Source: Actinoplanes sp. M2I2 (GTDB lineage: Bacteria > Actinomycetota > Actinomycetes > Mycobacteriales > Micromonosporaceae). From it: a DNA stretch of 64,000 nucleotides. This document shows positions 16,357 to 24,276 of the stretch, piece by piece. The stretch's first letter is position 1; every line of letters starts with the position of its first letter. A program made the position numbers and the translations under genes. The stretch spans positions 372,001 to 436,000 of the forward strand of contig NZ_JALPVJ010000009.1 of assembly GCF_023544445.1 (NCBI RefSeq), in the 5' to 3' direction. Below the pieces are notes generated by a model. The model saw nothing but the letters and a program-made list of their open reading frames with translations, was not told where the DNA came from and did no database searches.

Positions 16357-17466
16357 TCAGGCGGCTTTGCGCTGGGCCTTGCCGACTGCCTTCTCCAGAT
16401 CGGGCCGCGACATCGAGGAGCGACCGGGCACGTCGAGATCACGGGCAAGCTTGACCAGGTCGGTCTTCGACATGCCCTTGACGTCGATGCCGCCGGTCTT
16501 CGCGGCGGCGCCGGACTTCTTCGGCGCGGTCTTGGCGGCTTTGGTGGCCTTCGCAGGCTCGGTGCCCTTGGTGGTCTTCGTGGGCTTGGTGGCCTTCGCG
16601 GGCTTGGTGGTCTTCGCGGGCTTGGTGGTCTTCGCGGGCTTGGTCGTCTTCGCGGGCTGGGACGACGAGCCGGCGGCGGAGCGGCGCTGGGAGGCGGCCT
16701 CGACGCTGCGGCGCAGGACCTCGAAGAGGTCGGAGGCGGTGGTGGGCTCGGGGGCGGGCTCGGCCGCGGTGATCTCCTTGCCCTTGGCCTTGGCCTTGAT
16801 CAGGTCGTTGACGCGGTCGGTGTAGGTGTCGCGGAAGTCGGCGGGCTTCCACGGGCCGGACATCGAGTCGATCAGTTGCTGGGCCATGTGCAGCTCGGCC
16901 GGCTTGGCCGTGTTGCGGCGGGGCAGGTCGTCCAGCTGTTCCTGGGGGTCGCGCACCTCGTCGGCGAAGAACATGGTCTGCAGCACGAGCAGCTCGCCGT
17001 CGGCCCGGATCGCGGTCAGGTATTCCTTGCCCCGCATGACCAGGGTGCCGACGGCGGCCCGGCCGGTGTCGGCCATGGCGTCGCGCAGCAGGCCGTAGAC
17101 CTTGGCCGTCTCCTCGCTTCCGGGGCCCAGCCAGTACGTCTTCTGGTAGTAGAGCGGGTCGATGTCGGCCAGCTCGACGAAGCGGTGGATGTCGAGGCTG
17201 CGGGAGCGGCCGGGCGCGACCGAGTCCAGCTCGTCCTGCTCCAGCATCACGTAATCGCCGTCGCCGACGTCGGCGCCCTTGACGATGTCGTCGTAGTCGA
17301 CTTCCTTGCCGGTGCGCTCGTTGACCCGCCGGTAGCGGATGCGGTCGGCCGTGCCCTTCTCGAACTGGTGGAAGCTCACCTCGTGCTCGTGGGTGGCCGA
17401 ATACATCGCCACCGGGACGGACACCAGGCCGAAGGTGATCGCGCCGGTCCAGATCGGTCGTGCCAT
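16357..17466 (-). CDS. ku: Ku protein (non-homologous end joining) with repetitive basic tail
   Basis: 369 residues from ATG 17466. Residues 1-250 are the bacterial Ku core: ARPIWTGAITFGLVSVPVAMYSAT, FHQFEKGTADRIRYRRVNERTGKEV, DYVMLEQDELDSVAPGRSRSLDIHRFVE, IDPLYYQKTYWLGP and LVMRGKEYLTAIRADGELLVLQTMFFADEVR. Ku binds DNA ends as a homodimer and recruits LigD. The tail has tandem TTKPAK hexapeptides (about 285-325), then a SAP-like helix pair (MSKTDLVKLARDLDVPGRSSMSRPDLEKAV). Basic C-terminal extensions are known to affect DNA binding in actinobacterial Ku. No ligD gene is adjacent. It is divergent from the histidine kinase. Confidence 0.93.
   Translation of the reverse strand: MARPIWTGAITFGLVSVPVAMYSATHEHEVSFHQFEKGTADRIRYRRVNERTGKEVDYDDIVKGADVGDGDYVMLEQDELDSVAPGRSRSLDIHRFVELADIDPLYYQKTYWLGPGSEETAKVYGLLRDAMADTGRAAVGTLVMRGKEYLTAIRADGELLVLQTMFFADEVRDPQEQLDDLPRRNTAKPAELHMAQQLIDSMSGPWKPADFRDTYTDRVNDLIKAKAKGKEITAAEPAPEPTTASDLFEVLRRSVEAASQRRSAAGSSSQPAKTTKPAKTTKPAKTTKPAKATKPTKTTKGTEPAKATKAAKTAPKKSGAAAKTGGIDVKGMSKTDLVKLARDLDVPGRSSMSRPDLEKAVGKAQRKAA
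16567..16656 (-). repeat. 18-bp tandem repeat in the Ku tail
   Basis: Five head-to-tail 18-base units (plus-strand form CTTGGTGGTCTTCGCGGG) with a few substitutions, keeping the Ku reading frame and encoding the hexapeptide repeat TTKPAK / ATKPAK. It is a coding minisatellite, likely variable in copy number between strains. Confidence 0.85.
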
Positions 17467-17544
17467 GCCGGCGGGAATACCCGGGAAAGGCCTGACCGAA
17501 CCGCCCGTGGAACGCGCATATCCGGCGTACCGTCGGAAAATGTG

Positions 17545-19338
17545 ATGCGCAGCGCCGCCGACCGCCGGGCCCGGTGGGCCGGGATGCGCCGGTCCGTCCT
17601 GGCGCTGGTGCTGGTCGGCGCCGTCGGGCTGGCCGGCACGGCGCTGTCGGCGCTCACACTGAGCCGGGTCGAGGAGGACCGCCTCGACCGCGCCCTGAAG
17701 CAGCGGACCGCGATCGTCGCGCAGGCGATCACGGCCGAGGTCGACCGCTACGCGACCTCGATGGCCGACCTCGCCGCGGCCGTCGGCTCCCACTCGCAGC
17801 TCCAGACGGCCGAGTTCGACGCGATCGCCACCGCGGTCGACCGGGACCGGCTGCCCGGGGCCACCGGCTTGGCTCTCATCGTGCCGGTCGCGCACTCGGA
17901 GGTCGACGAGGTGCAGGACCGGTGGCGCAAGCTGGGCTCGCCGAACCTGCTCGTGAGCCCGACCGGTGAGGGCACCCACCGAATCGCGGTGCTGAACAAG
18001 ACGCTGGACGACACCGGGTCGTCGGCCGGGATGGACATCTCCGGGTCGGCCCAGGCGGTCGAGGCGATGGACATCGCCACGCGGGACCGCCGGGTCACCG
18101 TGAGCCGCACCTACCGGCTGCTCAAGGACTCCAGCCTGCCACCCGAGCGGCGCCAGCTGGGATTCGTCTTCGTCGCGCCGGTCTTCGCCTCCTCGCCCAC
18201 CGCCGCGGACGCCGGCCGGTTCCGGGGCTGGCTGGTGCTCGGCACCCGCGGCGGGGACTTCCTGAGCGAGGCGGTCGCCGAGGCGGCCGATGACGCGGTG
18301 GCGGTCACGCTGCTCGACGGGGTGTCCGGCGACCCCATCCCGATGGCCGCCTGGCAGCCGGACGAGCCGCTCGACGTGTCGGTGCCGGCCATCGACACCA
18401 CCGTCCCGGTCGCCCAGCGCGAGTGGAACCTGCGGGTGGCGGCCACCGAGCGGCTGCTCGCCGGCATCGACCGGCGCCTCGACCGGATCGCCTGGCTGAT
18501 CGGTCTCGTGCTCACCGCGCTGCTGGTCGCGCTGACCGGGACCGTCGTGACCTCCCGCAACCGCGCCCTGCGGCGGGTCGACGAGGCCACCGCCGCGCTG
18601 CGCCACGACATCGCCCAGCGGGAGGAGGTCGAGCACCGGCTGCGGCAGCGCGAGACCGAGCTGGTCGGTTTCGCCGGTGTGGTCGCGCACGACCTGCGCA
18701 GCCCGCTGGCCCGCATCATGGGCTACGCCGACTTCCTGCACGAGGAGGCCTTCGACCGGCTCGACGGGACGCAGCGCGACTTCCTGGCCCGGCTGCGCAA
18801 GGGCGCCGACAACATGCGGGTGCTCATCGACGACCTGCTCGACTACGCCACCGCCGAGAACCGGCCGATGGCCGACGTCCCGGTCGACCTGCGCCGCCTG
18901 GCCGACGAGGTGGCCCGCGAACGGGCCGCCGACCGGCCCGCCGGCATCGAGGTGGGCGACCTGCCGACCGTCCACGGCGACCCCACCCTGCTGCGCCAGG
19001 TGCTCGACAACCTCATCGGCAACGCGATCAAGTACACGCCGCCGGACCGGGAGCCGCACGTGCGGGTGGTGGCCCGGCCGGTCGAGGACGGGCGGTGGTG
19101 CTGCGAGGTCAGCGACAACGGCATCGGCATCCCCGAGCAGGACCGGGCGTCCGTCTTCGACGCCTTCACCCGCGCGGCCGGCAGCGAGAACTTCCAGGGC
19201 ACCGGGCTGGGCCTGGCGATCGTGCACCGCATCGTCGAGCGCCACCACGGCCAGGTCGGGGTCGACGCCAACCCGGAGGGCGGCAGCGTCTTCTGGTTCA
19301 CCGTGCCGGAGCATTCGCGATCGCCCACGCCGCGTTGA
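17545..19338 (+). CDS. CHASE-domain sensor histidine kinase
   Basis: About 597 residues; start chosen at ATG 17545 (a GTG lies one codon before, and ATG 17584 is an alternative). Transmembrane segment 1 (RRSVLALVLVGAVGLAGTALSAL), then an extracellular CHASE domain of about 250 residues (AAAVGSHSQLQTAEFDAIATAV, GATGLALIVPVAHSEVDEVQ, DIATRDRRVTVSRTYRL), segment 2 (IAWLIGLVLTALLVALTGTVV), a linker helix, HisKA with FAGVVAHDLRSPLARIMGYADF (phospho-His in HDLRSP) and HATPase_c with DNLIGNAIKYTPP, SDNGIGIPEQD and GTGLGLAIVHRIVE. No response regulator is adjacent. The 3' end overlaps the convergent GH15 gene by 41 bases. Confidence 0.88.
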   Translation: MRSAADRRARWAGMRRSVLALVLVGAVGLAGTALSALTLSRVEEDRLDRALKQRTAIVAQAITAEVDRYATSMADLAAAVGSHSQLQTAEFDAIATAVDRDRLPGATGLALIVPVAHSEVDEVQDRWRKLGSPNLLVSPTGEGTHRIAVLNKTLDDTGSSAGMDISGSAQAVEAMDIATRDRRVTVSRTYRLLKDSSLPPERRQLGFVFVAPVFASSPTAADAGRFRGWLVLGTRGGDFLSEAVAEAADDAVAVTLLDGVSGDPIPMAAWQPDEPLDVSVPAIDTTVPVAQREWNLRVAATERLLAGIDRRLDRIAWLIGLVLTALLVALTGTVVTSRNRALRRVDEATAALRHDIAQREEVEHRLRQRETELVGFAGVVAHDLRSPLARIMGYADFLHEEAFDRLDGTQRDFLARLRKGADNMRVLIDDLLDYATAENRPMADVPVDLRRLADEVARERAADRPAGIEVGDLPTVHGDPTLLRQVLDNLIGNAIKYTPPDREPHVRVVARPVEDGRWCCEVSDNGIGIPEQDRASVFDAFTRAAGSENFQGTGLGLAIVHRIVERHHGQVGVDANPEGGSVFWFTVPEHSRSPTPR

Positions 19339-21085
19339 CCAGCCCGATGTGGCTGAACGCCTGCGGGAAGTTGCCCAGCATCTCCCCGGTGCGCGGGTCG
19401 ACCTCCTCGGCCAGCAGACCGACGTCGTTGACGTGCCCGGCGGCGAGCTCGAACACCTCCCGCGCACGCTCGGCCCGGCCGGCCAGGGCGAGCGCCTGGG
19501 CCAGCCAGAACGTGCAGAGCAGGAACGTACCCTCGTCGCCGGTCAGCCCGTCGCCGGCGCGGTAGCGGTAGACCAGGCCGCGTTCGTCGGTGAGCCGGGA
19601 GGCGATCGCCTCGACGGTGGCGAGCATCCGCGGGTCGTCGGCCGGCAGGAACCCGACGATCGGCAGCATCAGCAGCGACGCGTCCAGGTCGGTGGAGCCG
19701 AACGACTGGGTGAACACCCCGGTGGCGGCGTCCCAGCCCTCGCGCAGGACGGTCTCCCGGATCTCGTCCCGCTCGGCCTTCCAGCGCGCCGGGTCCTCGA
19801 CGCCGATCAGCGGCGCCAGCCTGATCGCCCGGTCCAGGGCCACCCAGCACATCACCTTGGAGTAGACGAAGTGCCGGGGCTCGCCCCGGATCTCCCAGAT
19901 GCCCCGGTCCGGTTGGCGCCACCGGTCGGCGGCCGCGTCGGCCATCGCCACCAGGAACGCCCGCACGTCGTCGTCCATGGTCGTGAGCTGCTCGGACAGG
20001 CGGTCGGCGGCCGCGAGCAGTTCCCCGTACACGTCGATCTGCTCCTGGCGCCAGGCCCCGTTGCCGACCCGCACCGGGGCGCTGTCGCGCCAGCCCCGCA
20101 GGTGGGGCAGCTCGCGCTCGGTGAGGTCGTGTTCGCCGCCGACGCCGAACATGATCTGCAACGGGGTCGACGCGGTCGTCATGAAGGCGAAGAAGTCGCC
20201 GGCCTCGTCGGGGCAGGCGGCCACCCACAGCGCCTCCATCGTGAAGCTGGCGTCGCGGACCCACGAGTAGCGGTAGTCCCAGTTGCGCCCGCCGCCGACG
20301 GACTCGGGCAGCGAGGTGGTGGCCGCGGCGACGATCGCGCCGCTGGGCCGGAAAGTGAGGGCCTGCAACACGAGGCCGCTGCGATGCACGAGATCGCGCC
20401 ACGGGCCGTCATAGGCCTGGTGCAGGCCGGACCACGACCGCCAGCCCTCGATCGTGTCGGTGAGGCGCTCGGCCAGCTCGCCCTGGGTCCAGACGTGAGC
20501 CGGTCGTTCCTCGAGCGTCGACCGGTGCAGCGCGAAGATGAGGGTCTCACCCTCGCGCACGACGAAACGGGCCCGCGCCGTCGACTCGTCGAGATCGAGG
20601 GGTACGGGCGTGGAGAACACCAGCCACTCCGCGCCGCCGCGGGCCGTGACGCCGCCGTCCACGTGCCCGAGCAGCGGCGTCACGATGCCGTACTCGGGTC
20701 GCGGCCGGTATTCGATCGCCAGCTCGACCGAGCCGGCGACGCCCGTGACCGACCGGATCAGCAGGTGGGGCGAGCCGGCGCCGAGGTCGTGTCCCCGGTT
20801 CCCGGCGCCCAGGGCCAGGGCGTCGGTCACCGTCACGGCCCCGGTCGCGGTGGTCATCCGGGTTTCCAGGACCATCGTACGAGCGAGGTAGCGCCGCTCC
20901 GACCGGTGCTCGGCCACCGGGCTGACGCGCCAGTGCCCCGCCTCGTCGTCGAGCAGCCGGCCGAGGACCGACGGACTGTCGAAGCGCGGGAAGCTCAGCC
21001 AGTCCACCGAGCCGTCGCGGGTCACCAGCGCCGCGGAGTGGCAGTCGGACAGCAGCGCGTGGTCGGCGATCGGGACGTTGCTCAT
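19298..21085 (-). CDS. glycoside hydrolase family 15 protein (glucoamylase/trehalase type)
   Basis: 595 residues from ATG 21085; no signal peptide, so intracellular. N-terminal domain begins IADHALLSDCHSAALVTRDGSVDWLSFPRFDSPSVLGRLLDD, diagnostic for bacterial GH15. The (alpha/alpha)6 barrel contains GGGRNWDYRYSWVRDASFTMEALW, GAWRQEQIDVYGELL (general acid Glu in the QEQID stretch) and, near the C-terminus, LLAEEVDPRTGEMLGNFPQAFSHIGLVNAA (catalytic base Glu region). It would hydrolyse alpha-glucosidic bonds of trehalose or maltodextrin; specificity cannot be told. Its length is normal for the family. Confidence 0.9.
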   Translation of the reverse strand: MSNVPIADHALLSDCHSAALVTRDGSVDWLSFPRFDSPSVLGRLLDDEAGHWRVSPVAEHRSERRYLARTMVLETRMTTATGAVTVTDALALGAGNRGHDLGAGSPHLLIRSVTGVAGSVELAIEYRPRPEYGIVTPLLGHVDGGVTARGGAEWLVFSTPVPLDLDESTARARFVVREGETLIFALHRSTLEERPAHVWTQGELAERLTDTIEGWRSWSGLHQAYDGPWRDLVHRSGLVLQALTFRPSGAIVAAATTSLPESVGGGRNWDYRYSWVRDASFTMEALWVAACPDEAGDFFAFMTTASTPLQIMFGVGGEHDLTERELPHLRGWRDSAPVRVGNGAWRQEQIDVYGELLAAADRLSEQLTTMDDDVRAFLVAMADAAADRWRQPDRGIWEIRGEPRHFVYSKVMCWVALDRAIRLAPLIGVEDPARWKAERDEIRETVLREGWDAATGVFTQSFGSTDLDASLLMLPIVGFLPADDPRMLATVEAIASRLTDERGLVYRYRAGDGLTGDEGTFLLCTFWLAQALALAGRAERAREVFELAAGHVNDVGLLAEEVDPRTGEMLGNFPQAFSHIGLVNAAWAIANAPAR

Positions 21086-21139
21086 GACCCATTCTGGGCC
21101 CGGGCAACGCCCCGTCGCACCGGTTGACGTCCCTGGAGA

Positions 21140-23101
21140 TCAGCTCAGCGTGCAGCTCACCGCCGGGGTGGCCGCCGGACCACTGCCGACCAGCCCGAAC
21201 GACGTGCTCGCGCCGGCCGCGAGAGCACCGTTGTGGTCGGCGTTGCGCACAGTCACCGCCGGAGTGGTGAGCACGCCGTTCCACAGCGAGCCGACGGTCG
21301 TGCCGCTCGGGTACGTCCACGTCACGGTCCACCGCGCGCCGGCAGCCGTGCCGCTGTTGCGGACGGTGACCTCGGCCTGGAACCCACCGGTCCACGAGGT
21401 GGTGGTCTTGTAGGTGGCCGTGCAGCCCTGGTCGGACGGGCCGCCACCGCCGGTCGTCGTGGTCACCGTGCGCGCGGGCGAGGCCGCCGAGACGTTACCG
21501 GCCGCGTCCCGGGCCCGGACACTGAACGTGTAGGCGGTCGACGCGGTCAGACCCGTCGCGTTGTACGTCGTCCCGGACACCGTGGCGACGACCGAACCGC
21601 CGCGCAGGACGTCGTACGCGGTCACTGCGACGTTGTCCGTCGAGGCGGCCCAGGTGAGGGTGGCTCCGGTGGCCGTCACGTTCGTCGCGGCCGGCTGCCC
21701 GGGCACACTCGGCGCGGTGGTGTCGGCCTCGCCGCCGCCGTCGCTGTACCGCTGGCCCAGGCTGATGCCGGTCGTGCTGCCCGTACCGCCCAGGGGCACC
21801 TGGTGGTCGAGGCCGACGAACTTGGCGCCGTACTGCCACAGCGCGGGCTTGAGCAGCGCGTACTTCTGCTCGTCCCAGGTCTTCCAGTCGTCCAGCAGCA
21901 GGCCGCCGGTGTCGCCGGAGTTCGGGTTGAGCACCCAGAACGTCTGGTGCAGCTTGTTCTCGACGATCAGGTCGCGCAGCGCGGTCATCCACTTGTCCTG
22001 CCGCGCGTCCTGGCCGAGCCGGCCGCCCCACTCGCCGATCAGCAGCGGCGCGGTGCCGTCCTCGTGCAGGTAGAACCAGTTCGGCCGCCACACGTCGTCG
22101 GTCAGCGAGGCCTTGTCGAACGGCTTGTCGAACCACGGCTGGTTGTACACGAGCGGCCCGTAGTCGTGCGGGGAGTAGACCAGCTGGTCCTGGTTGGCGC
22201 CGAGGTTGATCGGGTGATCCCGGACGCCCCGCAGGTTGCCGCCCCACCAGTTGTTGTAGTAGTTCGGCGACAGGTCGGGGTCGGTGTTGGGCGAGCTCCA
22301 GGTCTCGCCCTCCCGCGGGTAGATCTCGATGCCCTCGACCAGCACGAGCACGTCGGGGTTGATGGCGAGGATGCGCCGCGCGGCCGTCTCGGCGGTGTTC
22401 TTCCAATTGTCGACGGCGGTCGTGTTGTCCCACTTGGCCCGGGTGGTGTCGTTGGCCGTGCCGTGCGGCTCGTTCTTGAGGTCGAAGGCGACGAGCGTGT
22501 CGTTGGTCTTCCAGCGCGTCGCGACCCACTCCCAGGCCTGGTAGTACAGCTCCGGCGTGACCGAGCCCTTGTACCAGACCGGGTGGATGTGCCCGGAGTT
22601 GTCGGCCTCGGCCGAGTGCACGTCGAGGAGGACCTTGATCCCGTACGTCTCGCAGAGGTCCAGCCAGAACTCGAAGATCTCGAGGCTGTCCATCCCGGCC
22701 AGCTCGGGGTTGGCGAAGGTGTTGACGTTGGGGACGGCGGCCTGCCCGTTCTTCCACTCCAGCAGCAGCTGGGTCGAGATCGGCACCCGCACGATGTTGA
22801 TGCCCCGCTGGGCCATCGACTTCGTGATGTCGGTGATGTTGGCCGACCACAGGCCGTGGAAGACCCGTTCGGACGCGTTGAAGCCGAACCAGTTCGCGCC
22901 GGTCAGCCAGACCGGGTCGCCGGCGGCGTCGACGATCTGGTTGCCGTCGACGTGCAGCCAGTCGGTGGCCGGCACGGCGGCGGCGGCCGGCGCCGCCGCC
23001 CGGAGCGGGGGATCGGATGCCGCCTGCGCGGCCAGGGCAGGCAGCGTCAGGGTCAGGCCCAGCACGGCGGCCAGGCAGGTGGTCACTCGGGTACGGAACA
23101 C
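21140..23101 (-). CDS. secreted GH5 cellulase with FN3 and CBM2 modules
   Basis: 653 residues from GTG 23101, with CCGGGAGT seven bases upstream; the frame is open further upstream but reads through operator DNA. Signal peptide about 1-30 (ends ALAAQAA). GH5 catalytic domain about 50-430: WLTGANWFGFNASE, GINIVRVPIS, VLLDVHSAE, VAFDLKNEPHG (acid/base Glu in NEP), SPHDYGPLVY, PLLIGEWGG (nucleophile Glu). FN3 module about 460-545, GGGG linker, then a family 2 cellulose-binding module starting CTATYKTTTSWTGGFQAEVTV and ending in a Cys (disulfide pair). A perfect CebR operator lies 43 bases before the start, so induction by cello-oligosaccharides is expected. Confidence 0.92.
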   Translation of the reverse strand: MFRTRVTTCLAAVLGLTLTLPALAAQAASDPPLRAAAPAAAAVPATDWLHVDGNQIVDAAGDPVWLTGANWFGFNASERVFHGLWSANITDITKSMAQRGINIVRVPISTQLLLEWKNGQAAVPNVNTFANPELAGMDSLEIFEFWLDLCETYGIKVLLDVHSAEADNSGHIHPVWYKGSVTPELYYQAWEWVATRWKTNDTLVAFDLKNEPHGTANDTTRAKWDNTTAVDNWKNTAETAARRILAINPDVLVLVEGIEIYPREGETWSSPNTDPDLSPNYYNNWWGGNLRGVRDHPINLGANQDQLVYSPHDYGPLVYNQPWFDKPFDKASLTDDVWRPNWFYLHEDGTAPLLIGEWGGRLGQDARQDKWMTALRDLIVENKLHQTFWVLNPNSGDTGGLLLDDWKTWDEQKYALLKPALWQYGAKFVGLDHQVPLGGTGSTTGISLGQRYSDGGGEADTTAPSVPGQPAATNVTATGATLTWAASTDNVAVTAYDVLRGGSVVATVSGTTYNATGLTASTAYTFSVRARDAAGNVSAASPARTVTTTTGGGGPSDQGCTATYKTTTSWTGGFQAEVTVRNSGTAAGARWTVTWTYPSGTTVGSLWNGVLTTPAVTVRNADHNGALAAGASTSFGLVGSGPAATPAVSCTLS

Positions 23102-23144
23102 ATGGACTCCCGGGGATCGGAGTGCGCTGCACGGTGGCGGCAGC

Positions 23145-23158
23145 TGGGAGCGCTCCCA
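23145..23158. promoter_or_regulatory. CebR-type operator upstream of the cellulase
   Basis: Perfect 14-base palindrome TGGGAGCGCTCCCA, identical to the CebR box described in Streptomyces, where CebR represses cellulase and cellobiose-uptake genes until cello-oligosaccharide binds. It sits just downstream of the proposed cellulase -10 and 43 bases before its GTG, a good place to block transcription. Confidence 0.9.
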
Positions 23159-23163
23159 TCGGC

Positions 23164-23192
23164 AGTATTCAATGCGATTCGCGCGAAGGCAA
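23164..23192 (-). promoter_or_regulatory. candidate cellulase promoter
   Basis: On the minus strand TTGCCT (23192-23187) and AATACT (23169-23164) are separated by 17 bases and lie just upstream of the CebR box. The -35 hexamer is part of the first iteron repeat. Fit to consensus is moderate (4 of 6 at -35), so this is a proposal. Confidence 0.45.
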
Positions 23193-23241
23193 GGCCAGGC
23201 GTTTCGCGCGAAGGCAAGGCAGGCGTTCGCGCGAAGGCAAG
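23178..23241. repeat. three tandem palindromic iterons in the cellulase/lipoprotein divergent region
   Basis: The block TTCGCGCGAAGGCAAG occurs three times, starting at 23178, 23203 and 23226 (spacings 25 and 23). Each holds the perfect 10-base palindrome TTCGCGCGAA. They lie between the two CebR boxes, and copy 1 overlaps the proposed cellulase -35. This looks like a binding array for a second, dimeric regulator. Confidence 0.75.
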
Positions 23242-23370
23242 ACCAGCGGAGACGGCGGCGACACTGAGGTCGCCCGGATGCGCCCCGACGAGTTGCTCCG
23301 GCTCCCTCCGCGGCGACTACGGCGCGACTGATCGACAACCTTCCCTGGAGGCCGTAGGGTGCAGGGTCTG

Positions 23371-23384
23371 TGGGAGCGCTCCCA
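23371..23384. promoter_or_regulatory. CebR-type operator upstream of the putative lipoprotein gene
   Basis: A second perfect TGGGAGCGCTCCCA, 33 bases before ATG 23418, on the other side of the same intergenic region. It places the unknown secreted protein in the same regulon as the cellulase. Confidence 0.88.
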
Positions 23385-23417
23385 CCAGTCCCACCTCATC
23401 CCCAGGAGGTCCCCCGC

Positions 23418-24248
23418 ATGCGCCACCCCGTCCGGCCGACCGAAGCCCTCCCCGCCGAACCGGCCCCGACCGGCGTCCGGCACGCTCCGGCCGAAACCGC
23501 CACCCTGGTCGACGACGAGATCCGTGACGAACCCGCCGCCGGCCCGATCCCCGATGACGCCGCTCACCGGACATCGGTCCACGCGACCCACCCGGCCCGG
23601 AATCACGACACCCACCCGGCGCGGGATCCTGCCGACCGGGCCGCGACGGCCCACCCCACCACTCGGCCCACGCCCGCCGATCACGGTGGGGCTCCGCCGA
23701 GGGGCCGCCCCCGCCGGAAGGGAACGGTCGGCCGCGCCCTGCGGGGCCTCGTGGCGCTGGGACTGTTGTCGGTCGCCGCGGCGTGCGGAACGGCCCAGTC
23801 GCCCGGCTCGTCCCAGACCCCCGGGGCGGCTCAGCCTCCCGGCGCGGCCCCGGCTCCCGGCGGGGCGCCGGCATCGGGCGCGGCCCGTGGCGCCTCCGGC
23901 GCGCCGGCCACCGGCGCGATCCGCACCACCTGCGAGGCTCTGGGCCGGACCTACCAGGCCAACATGGCTCCCCTGGCCGAGTCCCTGACCGCTCTCGTGG
24001 CCGACCGCAAGACCATCGCCGGCGCCCAGAAGTCACTGGCCTCATTCGCCACGGCCGTCCAGGAGGCGACCGCCACGAGCGACGACCCCGACCTCAAGGC
24101 GGCCGGCAAGCAGGCCGCGAACCAGATGCACGCCAAGTCCACCGACGCCAAGTTCTTCGACGGCATCAAGACGGCCAAGGACGTGAACAAGACCCTCGGC
24201 CCGACCCTGACCGGCTGGCTCTCCCCCGTCACCCGCCACTGCTCCTGA
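23418..24248 (+). CDS. putative lipoprotein of the CebR regulon, unknown function
   Basis: 276 residues from ATG 23418, with CCAGGAGGT in the right place. About 105 residues of Pro/Ala/His-rich, probably disordered sequence come first, then RPRRKGTVGRALRGLVALGLLSVAAACG, a basic n-region, hydrophobic core and lipobox ending at Cys. A second disordered Pro/Ala/Gly stretch follows, then an outside domain of about 95 residues (TCEALGRTYQANMAPLAESLTALVADRK to WLSPVTRHCS) with two Cys that could pair. No start codon lies nearer to the signal, so the long N-terminal tail seems real, which is odd for a lipoprotein; a single-pass membrane protein is the alternative. I recognise no family. Confidence 0.7.
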   Translation: MRHPVRPTEALPAEPAPTGVRHAPAETATLVDDEIRDEPAAGPIPDDAAHRTSVHATHPARNHDTHPARDPADRAATAHPTTRPTPADHGGAPPRGRPRRKGTVGRALRGLVALGLLSVAAACGTAQSPGSSQTPGAAQPPGAAPAPGGAPASGAARGASGAPATGAIRTTCEALGRTYQANMAPLAESLTALVADRKTIAGAQKSLASFATAVQEATATSDDPDLKAAGKQAANQMHAKSTDAKFFDGIKTAKDVNKTLGPTLTGWLSPVTRHCS

Positions 24249-24276
24249 GGCGACCGGTGAGCCGGGCCGTGCCGCG

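Noticed and set aside
23178..23241. Iterons as a small CRISPR array
   Set aside because: The spacers are only about 7-9 bases and are themselves similar, and no cas gene is present.
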